Source: Actinomycetes bacterium (lineage in GTDB: Bacteria; Actinomycetota; Actinomycetes; Actinomycetales; Cellulomonadaceae). Taken from it: DNA of 5,147 bases. The notes beneath the pieces were generated by a model, which saw only the letters and a list, made by a program, of their open reading frames with translations, ran no database searches and had not been told where the DNA came from. The stretch is taken from positions 1 through 5,147 of the forward strand of contig JAFAEH010000071.1 of assembly GCA_023424135.1 (NCBI GenBank). The letters are read 5' to 3'. The translations under genes and the position numbers were made by a program. Shown here piece by piece: positions 1 through 5,147 of the stretch (its first letter is position 1; every line of letters starts with the position of its first letter).

Positions 1-1035
1 CATGTACGTCGAGCGCAGCGACGCGTACGCGCGGTCCCCGGGCTCGACGATCGTCACGCCCGCCGGCGCGGTGCCGTACGCGATCCCGTCGACGCGCCGG
101 GCGAGGGCCGCGGCGGGGCGGACCGGCCCGGTCGCGGTGCCGGTCGACGCGCGCTCCGCCGCGACCGCGTCACGGACCGCAGGCACGACCTGCTCGGCGA
201 ACGTCGTGATCGTGCGCGGGTCGTCCGAGCCGAGGACGAACGTGCCGATGCCGTCCTCGAGCGCGTACCGCACGAGCTCGTCGACCCACTGCTCGGGAGG
301 GCCGTCCAGCCCGTCACCGGGGGCGGGGGAGAAGCGGCCGCCGACGTTGAGCAGGCGGCGGATCTCGCGCGGGTCGCGCCCGGCGGCGGTGGCGGCCTCG
401 TCGACCGTCGCGTTGCCGCGCGCCAGGTCGCCGGGCTGCAGGTAGGACAGCGACGGCAGCCAGCCGTCCGCCTTGCGCCCGACGAGCCGCAGCATGCGCG
501 GCTTGTACGCGCCCACCCAGACGCCGATGTCGTGCGCGGGCGCCGGGCCGCGCTTGGCGCCCGCGAGGCGGTGGTGGTCGCCGCCGACGCGCACGGGTCC
601 GCGACCGTCGGTGTCCCACAGCGCGCGGATCACGTCGATCGCCTCGTCGAGCGCGTCGACCGCCTCGCCGGGGGTCAGGCGCGGGAACCCCATGCCCTCG
701 ATCGCGTCCCAGAAGGCGCCGGCGCCCAGGCCGAGCTCCACGCGCCCGCCGGAGAGCAGGTCGAGGCTCGCGGCGGCGCGCGCCAGGACGGCCGGCGGGC
801 GCAGGGGCACGTTGAGGACGTTGCCCGCGAGGTGGACGCGCTCGGTGCGCGCGGCGGCCCAGGAGAGCAGCGTCCACGTGTCGAGGAACGACGGCTGGTA
901 GGGGTGGTCCTGGAACGTCACGAGGTCGAGGCCGACCTCCTCCGTCAGCACCGCGAGCGCGACGGGGGTCTGCGGGTCGGCGTTCTGCGGGGTGAGGAAC
1001 GTGCCGAACCGCAGGTCGTGCCCGTAGTCGGTCAT
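1..1035 (-). CDS. LLM-class flavin/F420-dependent oxidoreductase, probably fused to an FAD-linked oxidase domain (partial)
   Basis: I translated 345 codons from the ATG at 1035; the frame is still open at the left edge, so the C-terminus is missing. Residues 1 to about 290 read as a bacterial luciferase-like TIM barrel: an N-terminal FGTFLTPQN strand, VTFQDHPYQPSFLDTWTLLS, VHLAGNVLNVPLRPPAVLA, then the typical LGLGAGAFWDAIEGMG and PGEAVDALDEAIDVIRALW segments, and VWVGAYKPRMLRLVGRKADG. Such proteins bind FMN or F420 and oxidise or reduce small organic substrates in the cytoplasm; the substrate cannot be read from sequence. After an Ala/Arg-rich linker (about 290-325) the protein does not stop but continues with TIVEPGDRAYASLRSTYM. 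This resembles the entry of PCMH-type FAD-binding (berberine-bridge-like) oxidases, so a two-domain fusion is likely. GGAGG (complement of 1042-1046) lies 6 nt before the ATG and supports this start. A hairpin separates the gene from the glycosidase upstream, so it is probably transcribed on its own. Confidence 0.88.
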   Translation of the reverse strand, partial: MTDYGHDLRFGTFLTPQNADPQTPVALAVLTEEVGLDLVTFQDHPYQPSFLDTWTLLSWAAARTERVHLAGNVLNVPLRPPAVLARAAASLDLLSGGRVELGLGAGAFWDAIEGMGFPRLTPGEAVDALDEAIDVIRALWDTDGRGPVRVGGDHHRLAGAKRGPAPAHDIGVWVGAYKPRMLRLVGRKADGWLPSLSYLQPGDLARGNATVDEAATAAGRDPREIRRLLNVGGRFSPAPGDGLDGPPEQWVDELVRYALEDGIGTFVLGSDDPRTITTFAEQVVPAVRDAVAAERASTGTATGPVRPAAALARRVDGIAYGTAPAGVTIVEPGDRAYASLRSTYM

Positions 1036-1144
1036 GGGGAGCCTCCGTGGTGCGTGGGGTTGCGCTCCTCGTGCGAACCACCCGCGGGGGCTGCCGCTTC
1101 CCGACACCGCCGCCGACGGTGGTGCGAGCTGGTCACATCCGACG

Positions 1145-1196
1145 CGCGAGGGGCCGCGCTGTGGTCACACACGTGACCACTGCGCGGCCCCTCGCG
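1145..1196 (-). terminator. Rho-independent-like terminator hairpin of the glycosidase gene
   Basis: Arms 1145-1168 and 1173-1196 form a 24-bp stem with a single T-T mismatch (1160/1181) and the 4-nt loop ACAC. The stem starts 6 bp beyond the glycosidase stop codon, which fits a terminator for that minus-strand gene. No U-tract follows on the minus strand, as is common in high-GC actinobacteria. The apical part, GTGGTCAC/GTGACCAC, also looks like a protein-binding palindrome, and TGGTCACA occurs again at 1134-1141 or close by. An operator for the downstream oxidoreductase gene is therefore a possible second role. Confidence 0.8.
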
Positions 1197-1202
1197 GGTA
1201 GG

Positions 1203-3980
1203 TCAGACGAAGCGCCAGAGGTGGTCCGTCGTGCCGCTGTCGTCCCAGACCAGGACCTGCGCACCCTGGCTCGTGGACATGCCGTCCGCGCCGAGCACGC
1301 GGCCGGTCGCGCTCTGGATGCGGAAGTACCCGCCCGAGCCGTACCGCAGCCGCCACCGCTGCGCGGTGGTCCCGGTGTCGGTCGTCGAGATCGCCCGGCC
1401 GCCGTTGCCGGTGCCGTCGGTCGCGAGGACCTTGCCGGTGTGCTGGTTGCGCAGCCGCACGTAGCCGTCGGTGCCGACGACCGCGGTCCACAGGTGGTCG
1501 GCGGTGCCGGTGTCGCCCCACTGGACCACCAGGGCACCGTCGGCCGTCGACATGTTCGTCACCCCCAGGACCATGCCGCTGTTGAGGTTCTGGATGCGGC
1601 GGGCGCCGGTGTGCACGACGCGCCAGCGGTTGTCCGCGCTGCCGTCGTCGCCGGACATGACGACCTGCGCACCCTGCGACGTCGCGTTGTTCTGGATGCC
1701 GAGCACACGGTTGGTGTGCACGTTGCGGAGCTTGTGCGTGCCGTCGCCGTTGTCGACGAGCACCCAGCGGTGGTCGGCGGTGCCGGTGTCGCTCCACTGC
1801 AGGACGCGCGCACCGTCGGACGTCGACATGTTCTCGACGCCGAGCACCTTGCTGCTGTGCACGTTGCGCAGCTTGAGCGCGTCACCGTCGGGCACGAGCA
1901 CCCAGTCGTGGTCGGCGGTGCCGGTGTCGCCCCACTGCACGGCCAGGCCGCCGTCGGACGTCGACATGCCGCTGACGCCGAGGACCATCCCGCTCGCCAC
2001 GTTGAACAGGCGGTAGGGGCCGGAGTTGCCCCCTCCGACGGTGCCGCCGCCCTGCCCGTTGGTCGTCCAGTAGACCGTGTAGTTGTACCCGTGCGCCTCG
2101 TAGAACGGTGCCAGCGCGACGTCCTGCCCGCCGGCGCGCGCCGTGAAGGCGAGCGACGTGCCGGTCCGGGTGACCGACCCCGCCTCGAGCGACGGCGGGC
2201 CGCTGAGCGTCTGGCTGCCGTAGTTGCCTGCGAGGACGACGGGCCCGTAGAAGACCGCACCGACGTTCTGGTTGTCGGGTGCCGCCTCGACGCGCACGGT
2301 CATGGGCAGCCGCAGCGTGATCGTGTCGCCCGCGGCCCACGTGCGGGTGATCGTCGCGTACGACCCCGGGGTCGCGGTGACGTTCTGCGCCTGGCCGTTG
2401 ACGGCGACCGTCGCGCCCTGCGCCCACGACGGGATGCGCAGGCGGATCGCCCAGGAGCCCGACGGGCTGCCGCCGATCGTCAGCGTCGTGGTGTCGCTGA
2501 CGGGGTACGTCGTGGCCTGCGTGACCGTGACGTTGCGCGCCGACCACGTGAGGACCGACGGCATGTACAGGTTCACGGTCAGGGTCGTGCCGGCCTGGAA
2601 GTAGATCGAGTCCATCAGCTTGGTGTTGGTCTCGATGCCGGTGCCCTGGCAGCACCAGAACGTGGTGTACGGCGTGCTGAACGTGCCGCCGCCCCATGCG
2701 GGACCGGAGCTGACGCCGCGACGTCCGCCGGGCTTGAGCGGTGTGAAGTACGAGAAGCCGCCCATCGCGTCGGACGGGTTCTGCGCGCCGATGAGGTGGT
2801 TGAGCAGCGCACGCTCGTAGAAGTCGAAGTACCGCGCGTCGTTCGGGTCGAGCGTCCACAGCTCGCGCGTGAGCTTGAGCATGTTGTACGTGTTGCACTG
2901 CTCGCAGGAGTCGTCGCGCAGGTACGCGGCGATCGCGTTGGGCGGACGGAAGTGCTCGGCCTGCGAGTTGCCGCCGATCGCGTAGGTGTGGGCGCCGACG
3001 GTGATGGCCCACGCGTTGCGCGCGATGTCGCGGTAGCGGGTCGTCCCGGTCGACTTGTACTCGCGGGCGGCCCCGACCCACTTGGGCACCTGCGTGTTGG
3101 CGTGCAGACCGTTGAGCTGGTCGTTGTTGGCGGCGAGCGGGTCGAAGATCGACGCGTGGTCGAAGCGCTGGGCCACCGTGAGCCAGCGCTGGTCGCCCGT
3201 CATGAGGTACAGGTCCGCCAGGACGGCGTTCATGCCGCCGAACTCGACGCGCAGGCACGTCTGCATCTGGGACTGCGACAGGCGGGCCGTGCGGGTGTCG
3301 ACCCACGCCGCGAAGCGCAGCAGGACGTCACGGGCCTGCGTGCTCTCGAGCAGACGCCACACGTCGAGCAGCCCCGCGAGCGTCTTGTGCAACGCGTAGT
3401 ACGGCACGTTGCCGTTGCCCGAGCCGGTCTCGGCCACGCCGATCTCCGACTCGGGGAACCCTGCCAGGTAGCCGGTCGCGAACCCGGCCGCGGAGTTGTT
3501 CGCCTGGCACTTCGCGAGCTCGGCGACCATGTACGTCGCCTTGTCGCGGCACACACCGTCGCCCAGGACGACGGCGGCCTGCGCCCACGCGGTGAGGAAG
3601 TGGCCCTGGCTGTGGGTGCGGAACGGGAAGTTCGGTGCCTCCCACCCCGACAGCGCGGTCGCCCCCTGCGTCGAGAGCCGGTGATTGGCGCGGAAGTTGT
3701 ACAGCAGGCGGTCGACGTCGACGCTGCGCAGGTAGTTCAGCGTGCGGGTCTGGTTCTCCATCCAGCGGCTCGCCGTGAGCCGGACCTGGCCCAGGTCGAA
3801 GGGCTGGGCGTTCGCACCGATCTCGGTGCGCTGCTGGGGGAGGACGCCGAAGGCGGTCTCGGTCAGCAGTGTCGGCCCGGCGAGGGCCGCCAGGCCGGTG
3901 ACGCCGGTTGCCTGCAGCAGGCGTCGGCGGGAGAGCGTCGGCCCGGCGGGACGGGTGCCGGGCTGGGACGGGTGGGTCAT
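1203..3980 (-). CDS. Secreted GH127/GH146-type (DUF1680) beta-L-arabinofuranosidase with C-terminal ricin-type lectin repeats
   Basis: This is a 925-residue protein, complete in the window. Residues 1 to about 45 are a Tat signal. The catalytic (alpha/alpha)6 barrel and beta-sandwich domains span about 55-635, with family segments GGMNAVLADLYLMTGDQRWL (248-267), LNGLHANTQVPKWVGAAR (289-306), CEQCNTYNMLKLTREL (359-374) and FWCCQGTG (441-448). By analogy with the characterised Bifidobacterium enzyme HypBA1 (E338, C340, C417, C418), E360, C362, C443 and C444 should bind zinc, with C443 as the cysteine nucleophile. E342 is a candidate acid/base. The expected reaction is release of non-reducing beta-L-arabinofuranose from plant glycoproteins or glycans outside the cell. 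A Gly-rich linker (643-654) leads to six ricin-type repeats. The ATG at 3980 is chosen because GGAGG (complement of 3988-3992) lies 7 nt upstream and the Tat motif follows. The frame stays open for 105 more codons upstream, but those residues look non-coding. GH127 versus GH146 and the true substrate cannot be settled here; other DUF1680 members act on different sugars. Confidence 0.92.
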   Translation of the reverse strand: MTHPSQPGTRPAGPTLSRRRLLQATGVTGLAALAGPTLLTETAFGVLPQQRTEIGANAQPFDLGQVRLTASRWMENQTRTLNYLRSVDVDRLLYNFRANHRLSTQGATALSGWEAPNFPFRTHSQGHFLTAWAQAAVVLGDGVCRDKATYMVAELAKCQANNSAAGFATGYLAGFPESEIGVAETGSGNGNVPYYALHKTLAGLLDVWRLLESTQARDVLLRFAAWVDTRTARLSQSQMQTCLRVEFGGMNAVLADLYLMTGDQRWLTVAQRFDHASIFDPLAANNDQLNGLHANTQVPKWVGAAREYKSTGTTRYRDIARNAWAITVGAHTYAIGGNSQAEHFRPPNAIAAYLRDDSCEQCNTYNMLKLTRELWTLDPNDARYFDFYERALLNHLIGAQNPSDAMGGFSYFTPLKPGGRRGVSSGPAWGGGTFSTPYTTFWCCQGTGIETNTKLMDSIYFQAGTTLTVNLYMPSVLTWSARNVTVTQATTYPVSDTTTLTIGGSPSGSWAIRLRIPSWAQGATVAVNGQAQNVTATPGSYATITRTWAAGDTITLRLPMTVRVEAAPDNQNVGAVFYGPVVLAGNYGSQTLSGPPSLEAGSVTRTGTSLAFTARAGGQDVALAPFYEAHGYNYTVYWTTNGQGGGTVGGGNSGPYRLFNVASGMVLGVSGMSTSDGGLAVQWGDTGTADHDWVLVPDGDALKLRNVHSSKVLGVENMSTSDGARVLQWSDTGTADHRWVLVDNGDGTHKLRNVHTNRVLGIQNNATSQGAQVVMSGDDGSADNRWRVVHTGARRIQNLNSGMVLGVTNMSTADGALVVQWGDTGTADHLWTAVVGTDGYVRLRNQHTGKVLATDGTGNGGRAISTTDTGTTAQRWRLRYGSGGYFRIQSATGRVLGADGMSTSQGAQVLVWDDSGTTDHLWRFV
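1206..2015 (-). repeat. Six ricin-type (beta-trefoil) repeats, about 46 residues each
   Basis: Residues 656-925 of the glycosidase hold six units starting near 656, 703, 750, 794, 841 and 885. Their end-motif tryptophans are W693, W739, W786, W831, W876 and W922, spaced 45-47 residues. Six units make two beta-trefoil lectin domains, the last ending at the very C-terminus. Units 1, 2, 4 and 6 carry DHxW, unit 3 NRW and unit 5 the classical QRW. At the DNA level a 30-bp stretch is identical at 1494-1523 and 1908-1937 and differs at one base at 1770-1799, which suggests recent duplication or gene conversion. Role: binding carbohydrate and holding the enzyme on its substrate (inferred from the family). 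Confidence 0.88.
3846..3980 (-). other. Twin-arginine (Tat) signal peptide of the glycosidase
   Basis: Residues 1-45 have a polar N-region, the motif TLSRRRLLQATG (15-26) that fits S/T-R-R-x-L-L, and a hydrophobic stretch ATGVTGLAALAGPTLL (24-39). The mature protein probably starts in the 40s near TAFG; the exact cleavage site is not clear. Tat export implies that the zinc/cysteine active site is assembled in the cytoplasm before secretion. Confidence 0.85.
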
Positions 3981-4002
3981 CGTTGAGCCTCCGTCGAGGA
4001 GA

Positions 4003-4016
4003 TGTGAACGATCACA
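4003..4016. promoter_or_regulatory. LacI-family-like operator in the glycosidase leader
   Basis: TGTGAACGATCACA is a 14-bp palindrome centred on CG (4009-4010) with one mismatched pair (4008/4011). Central-CG palindromes of this kind are typical for LacI/GalR-family sugar repressors. It lies just downstream of the inferred transcription start and about 11 bp upstream of the ribosome binding site, where bound repressor would block transcription. It resembles a CRP/GlxR site (TGTGA...TCACA), but the spacing is 4 bp instead of 6, so CRP is less likely. Confidence 0.5.
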
Positions 4017-4028
4017 ACGAACGACGCG

Positions 4029-4058
4029 ACGGTAGGCCGGGCAGAGCTCCGGAGTAAA
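4029..4058 (-). promoter_or_regulatory. Candidate promoter of the glycosidase gene
   Basis: On the minus strand TTTACT (4058-4053; 4 of 6 to TTGACA) and TACCGT (4034-4029; fits the actinobacterial TAnnnT) are 18 bp apart. Transcription would start near 4022, about 40 nt before the ATG. The site is located by eye; no other pair in the leader looked better. Confidence 0.4.
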
Positions 4059-4084
4059 CGCCCGGGGCGTATGAGAAGCGTTTA
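4055..4084. promoter_or_regulatory. Second operator-like cluster upstream of the glycosidase promoter
   Basis: ACGCCCGGGGCGT (4058-4070) is a perfect 6-bp/6-bp palindrome around one central base and touches the proposed -35 box. It is overlapped by the outward pair TAAACG (4055-4060) and CGTTTA (4079-4084), which are 18 bp apart. AAGCGTTT at the distal end resembles a LacI-type half-site, and its CG centre is 70 bp from that of the palindrome at 4003-4016. An auxiliary operator or a separate activator site is possible; the factor is unknown. Confidence 0.35.
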
Positions 4085-4209
4085 ACCTCGCCCTCGTCAC
4101 CCCCGTGCACCCTTCCGCCCGCCGCTCCTCGGGATCCCGCGGTTGGTGGGCGGTGCGGTGCTCGGCGGTGGGCGCGTGCGGTGCTCGCGGACGGACGTCG
4201 GCAGGTGGG

Positions 4210-4260
4210 GCGCGTCGCCCGTCCGTGCGGACGAGGAGGTGGGGCGGACGGGCGACGCGC
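4210..4260. repeat. Perfect 16-bp inverted repeat with 19-nt loop
   Basis: Arms 4210-4225 (GCGCGTCGCCCGTCCG) and 4245-4260 are exact reverse complements. The loop (4226-4244) contains AGGAGG. A competing small hairpin, GTCCG-TG-CGGAC, lies at 4221-4232. No U-tract flanks it on either strand. It could be a terminator for an unseen transcript, a structured RNA or a protein-binding site. Confidence 0.75.
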
Positions 4261-4310
4261 TGGGGATGGCGCCGAGGGTCGTCGGCGTCACCCACCGCTG
4301 GAGCGCCTGC

Positions 4311-4379
4311 GGGTCCGGGCCCGCGTCACCGGGCTCCCGACTCGCTGCCCCCGGACGGCGCTCCGGGTCCGGGCCCGCG
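4311..4379. repeat. 15-bp direct repeat pair
   Basis: GGGTCCGGGCCCGCG occurs at 4311-4325 and again at 4365-4379, a 54-bp period, and each copy contains the palindrome GGGCCC. No function is apparent. Confidence 0.6.
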
Positions 4380-4510
4380 CCTTGCCGAGCGGCGCGAGGC
4401 CGAGCGACCCCGTGTGAGCGATCAGATCGACGTGACGAACGGTAGCGCTGCGCCCGCCGGACCTCAATGGCTGGTTGCGGCTCCGCTCGAGCGTCTCACC
4501 CCCAGTGGCG

Positions 4511-4566
4511 CGAACTCGGACTTTGGCGGCTTCTGACGGCTCATGAGCCGCCAAAGTCCGAGTTCG
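4511..4566. repeat. REP-like perfect 21-bp inverted repeat
   Basis: Arms 4511-4531 and 4546-4566 are exact reverse complements; the left arm begins CGAACTCGGACTTTGGCGG. The 14-nt loop (4532-4545) overlaps a second, 14-nt palindrome, CGGCTCATGAGCCG (4537-4550), so two exclusive folds are possible. It sits between divergent genes, where a terminator is not expected for either one. A dispersed REP or miniature element is the most natural reading, though only one copy is in this window. Confidence 0.7.
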
Positions 4567-4615
4567 GCGATCGGTGGGGCGGGTGGTGGGGATGGGGCGG
4601 GGAGATGGGGCGGGC

Positions 4616-4644
4616 TTGTCACGGGGCTGGTTCTGTGGTTCATT
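4616..4644 (+). promoter_or_regulatory. Candidate promoter of the GntR gene
   Basis: TTGTCA (4616-4621; 5 of 6 to TTGACA) is followed after 17 bp by TTCATT (4639-4644; a weak -10 keeping T..A.T). The -10 lies inside the left arm of the palindrome, so a regulator bound there would block RNA polymerase. Transcription would start near 4651. Confidence 0.4.
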
Positions 4645-4671
4645 AGTCGAGTAATGAACCACAGAACCAGC
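4626..4671. promoter_or_regulatory. Probable GntR (YtrA-type) operator: nested 20-bp palindrome
   Basis: Arms 4626-4645 and 4652-4671 are exact reverse complements around the 6-nt spacer GTCGAG. The core GGTTCATTA...TAATGAACC is AT-rich against its surroundings and is the kind of long symmetric site found before YtrA-type GntR genes. Each arm holds two TGGTTC half-sites 8 bp apart (4628-4633, 4636-4641) mirrored at 4656-4661 and 4664-4669. It ends 13 bp before the start codon and overlaps the candidate promoter, which points to autoregulation. Confidence 0.72.
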
Positions 4672-4684
4672 AGGGAGGGGTGCC

Positions 4685-5147
4685 GTGTTCGACGGACGTG
4701 ACCCCGTGTACCTGCAGATCGCCGACCAGATCCGCCGGGACGTGCTCTCCGGTGCGCTGGCGGCCGAGGAGCAGGTCATGTCGACGACGCAGTACGCGAC
4801 GACGTTCCGCATCAACCCGGCGACCGCCGCCAAGGCCTTCGCCCAGCTCGTCGACGAGGGCGTGCTCTACAAGCGCCGCGGCGTCGGCATGTTCGTCGCC
4901 CCCGGGGCCCGCGAGCGGCTGCTCGCCGACGCGCGTGAGTCGTTCTTCGCCGAGACGGTCGACCCCGTCGCCGACGCGGCGCGCGTGCTCGGCATCGACG
5001 TCGAGGACGTCGTCGCACGTCTGCGGGAGCGCGCCGCGACCCTCCCCGGGCCGACGCCGGCCGGTACGCCGGCCGAACTCGGTGCGCCGGCCGGACCCGG
5101 TGCGCCGCCCCCCCCCCCAGCCCCCCCCCCCCCCCCCCCCCCCCCCC
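4685..5147 (+). CDS. GntR-family transcriptional regulator, YtrA-like short type (partial, runs off the right edge)
   Basis: The GTG at 4685 follows GGGAGGGG (4673-4680) at a good distance. Residues 1 to about 75 are a typical GntR winged helix-turn-helix: DPVYLQIADQIRRDVLSGAL, then STTQYATTFRINPATAAKAF (recognition helix region), LVDEGVLYKRRGVGMFV and a short APGARERLL segment. Residues 76 to about 118 are a helical tail (ARESFFAETVDPVADAARVLGI), matching the short YtrA subfamily, which lacks a large ligand domain and usually totals about 115-135 residues. YtrA-type repressors commonly control an ABC exporter encoded right after them; here that would lie beyond the window. From residue about 121 the protein turns into Pro/Ala/Gly repeats and then pure Pro encoded by a C-run. 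That part, and the absence of a stop, should not be trusted. The palindrome just upstream is its likely own operator. Confidence 0.88.
   Translation, partial: MFDGRDPVYLQIADQIRRDVLSGALAAEEQVMSTTQYATTFRINPATAAKAFAQLVDEGVLYKRRGVGMFVAPGARERLLADARESFFAETVDPVADAARVLGIDVEDVVARLRERAATLPGPTPAGTPAELGAPAGPGAPPPPPAPPPPPPPP
5063..5107 (+). repeat. 18-bp tandem repeat (about 2.5 copies) in the 3' part of the GntR gene
   Basis: Units start with GGTRCGCCGGCC at 5063, 5081 and 5099 (the last one cut by the C-run) and encode GTPAEL, GAPAGP and GAP. This is low-complexity Pro/Ala/Gly coding sequence after the DNA-binding and helical regions. It may be a real disordered tail, or it may be distorted by the poor sequence that follows. 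Confidence 0.6.
5108..5147. other. Poly-C contig end, likely sequencing/assembly artefact
   Basis: Eleven C (5108-5118), then AG, then 27 C to the edge. A run like this at the end of the sequence is not expected in a natural gene. It fits a poly-G no-signal tail of two-colour Illumina reads, seen here as its complement, or a collapse in a GC-rich repeat. Confidence 0.85.

Larger units (their letters stand above)
4091..4625. other. Long intergenic region without a recognised gene
   Basis: About 535 bp between the glycosidase leader and the GntR operator. Open frames on both strands give Arg/Gly/Pro/Ser-rich translations without any family feature or well-placed ribosome binding site, so I call none of them. 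The region does hold a 16-bp inverted repeat, a 15-bp direct repeat, a small palindrome CGATCAGATCG (4419-4429) and a perfect 21-bp inverted repeat. No tRNA or known RNA fold was recognised. Confidence 0.6.

Noticed and set aside
1047..3986. 979-codon open frame on the plus strand opposite the glycosidase
   Set aside because: It is antisense to a clear, complete enzyme gene; its translation is an Arg/Ala/Val/Gly-rich, feature-free sequence, as expected for the mirror of a high-GC gene.
4003..4016. CRP/GlxR binding site
   Set aside because: The half-sites TGTGA and TCACA are present, but the spacer is 4 bp rather than 6; a central-CG LacI-type site fits better.
3981..4295. N-terminal extension of the glycosidase frame by up to 105 codons
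   Set aside because: The extension has no recognisable features and covers the promoter, operator and RBS; the ATG at 3980 has GGAGG and a Tat signal right after it.
4105..4536. Small plus-strand open frames of 60-143 codons in the intergenic region
   Set aside because: Compositionally biased translations, no plausible RBS/start pair, and they run through inverted repeats; AGGAGG at 4234-4239 is too close to the GTG at 4240 and too far from the ATG at 4266.
4210..4566. CRISPR array or integron-like array
   Set aside because: The repeats differ from each other, are not regularly spaced, and no cas or integrase gene is present.
4288..4833. 181-codon minus-strand frame crossing the GntR start and operator
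   Set aside because: It overlaps the well-supported GntR gene antisense and shows no family features.

Overview
The window is very GC-rich, with strong third-position G/C bias, GGAGG ribosome binding sites, a Tat-exported glycosidase and hairpin terminators without a U-tract. All of this fits an actinobacterium. A secreted arabinofuranosidase-type enzyme with lectin domains, a LacI-type operator and a YtrA-like GntR regulator suggest a plant-polymer degrader of the Cellulomonas/Cellulosimicrobium type. The genus is an inference.

Layout. Positions 1-1035 (minus) hold a luciferase-like (LLM class) flavin/F420 oxidoreductase. It is cut by the left edge, and its reading frame runs on into what looks like the start of a second, FAD-linked oxidase domain. 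Positions 1145-1196 form a near-perfect 24-bp hairpin, read as the terminator of the next gene. Positions 1203-3980 (minus) encode a complete 925-residue Tat-exported GH127/GH146-type (DUF1680) beta-L-arabinofuranosidase with six C-terminal ricin-type repeats, i.e. two beta-trefoils. Its leader (3981-4090) carries a plausible promoter and a LacI-family-like operator.

Positions 4091-4625 appear to be non-coding but rich in structure. They contain a 16-bp inverted repeat, a 15-bp direct repeat and a perfect 21-bp inverted repeat that resembles a REP element. Positions 4626-4671 are a perfect 20-bp/20-bp palindrome with nested TGGTTC half-sites. It lies just upstream of a GntR-family regulator of the short YtrA type (4685 to the right edge) and is most likely its own operator. 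The last 40 bases are almost pure C and look like a sequencing or assembly artefact, so the C-terminus of the regulator is unreliable.

How the parts may work together. The glycosidase is probably exported folded through Tat, held on glycans by its lectin repeats, and induced by a sugar through a LacI-type repressor. The divergent GntR gene probably belongs to a separate unit; YtrA-type regulators usually precede ABC-transporter genes, which would lie beyond the right edge. No CRISPR array, RNA gene or insertion sequence was recognised. I found no clear new defence or mobile system. The best leads are the nested operator, the REP-like palindrome and the oxidoreductase fusion.
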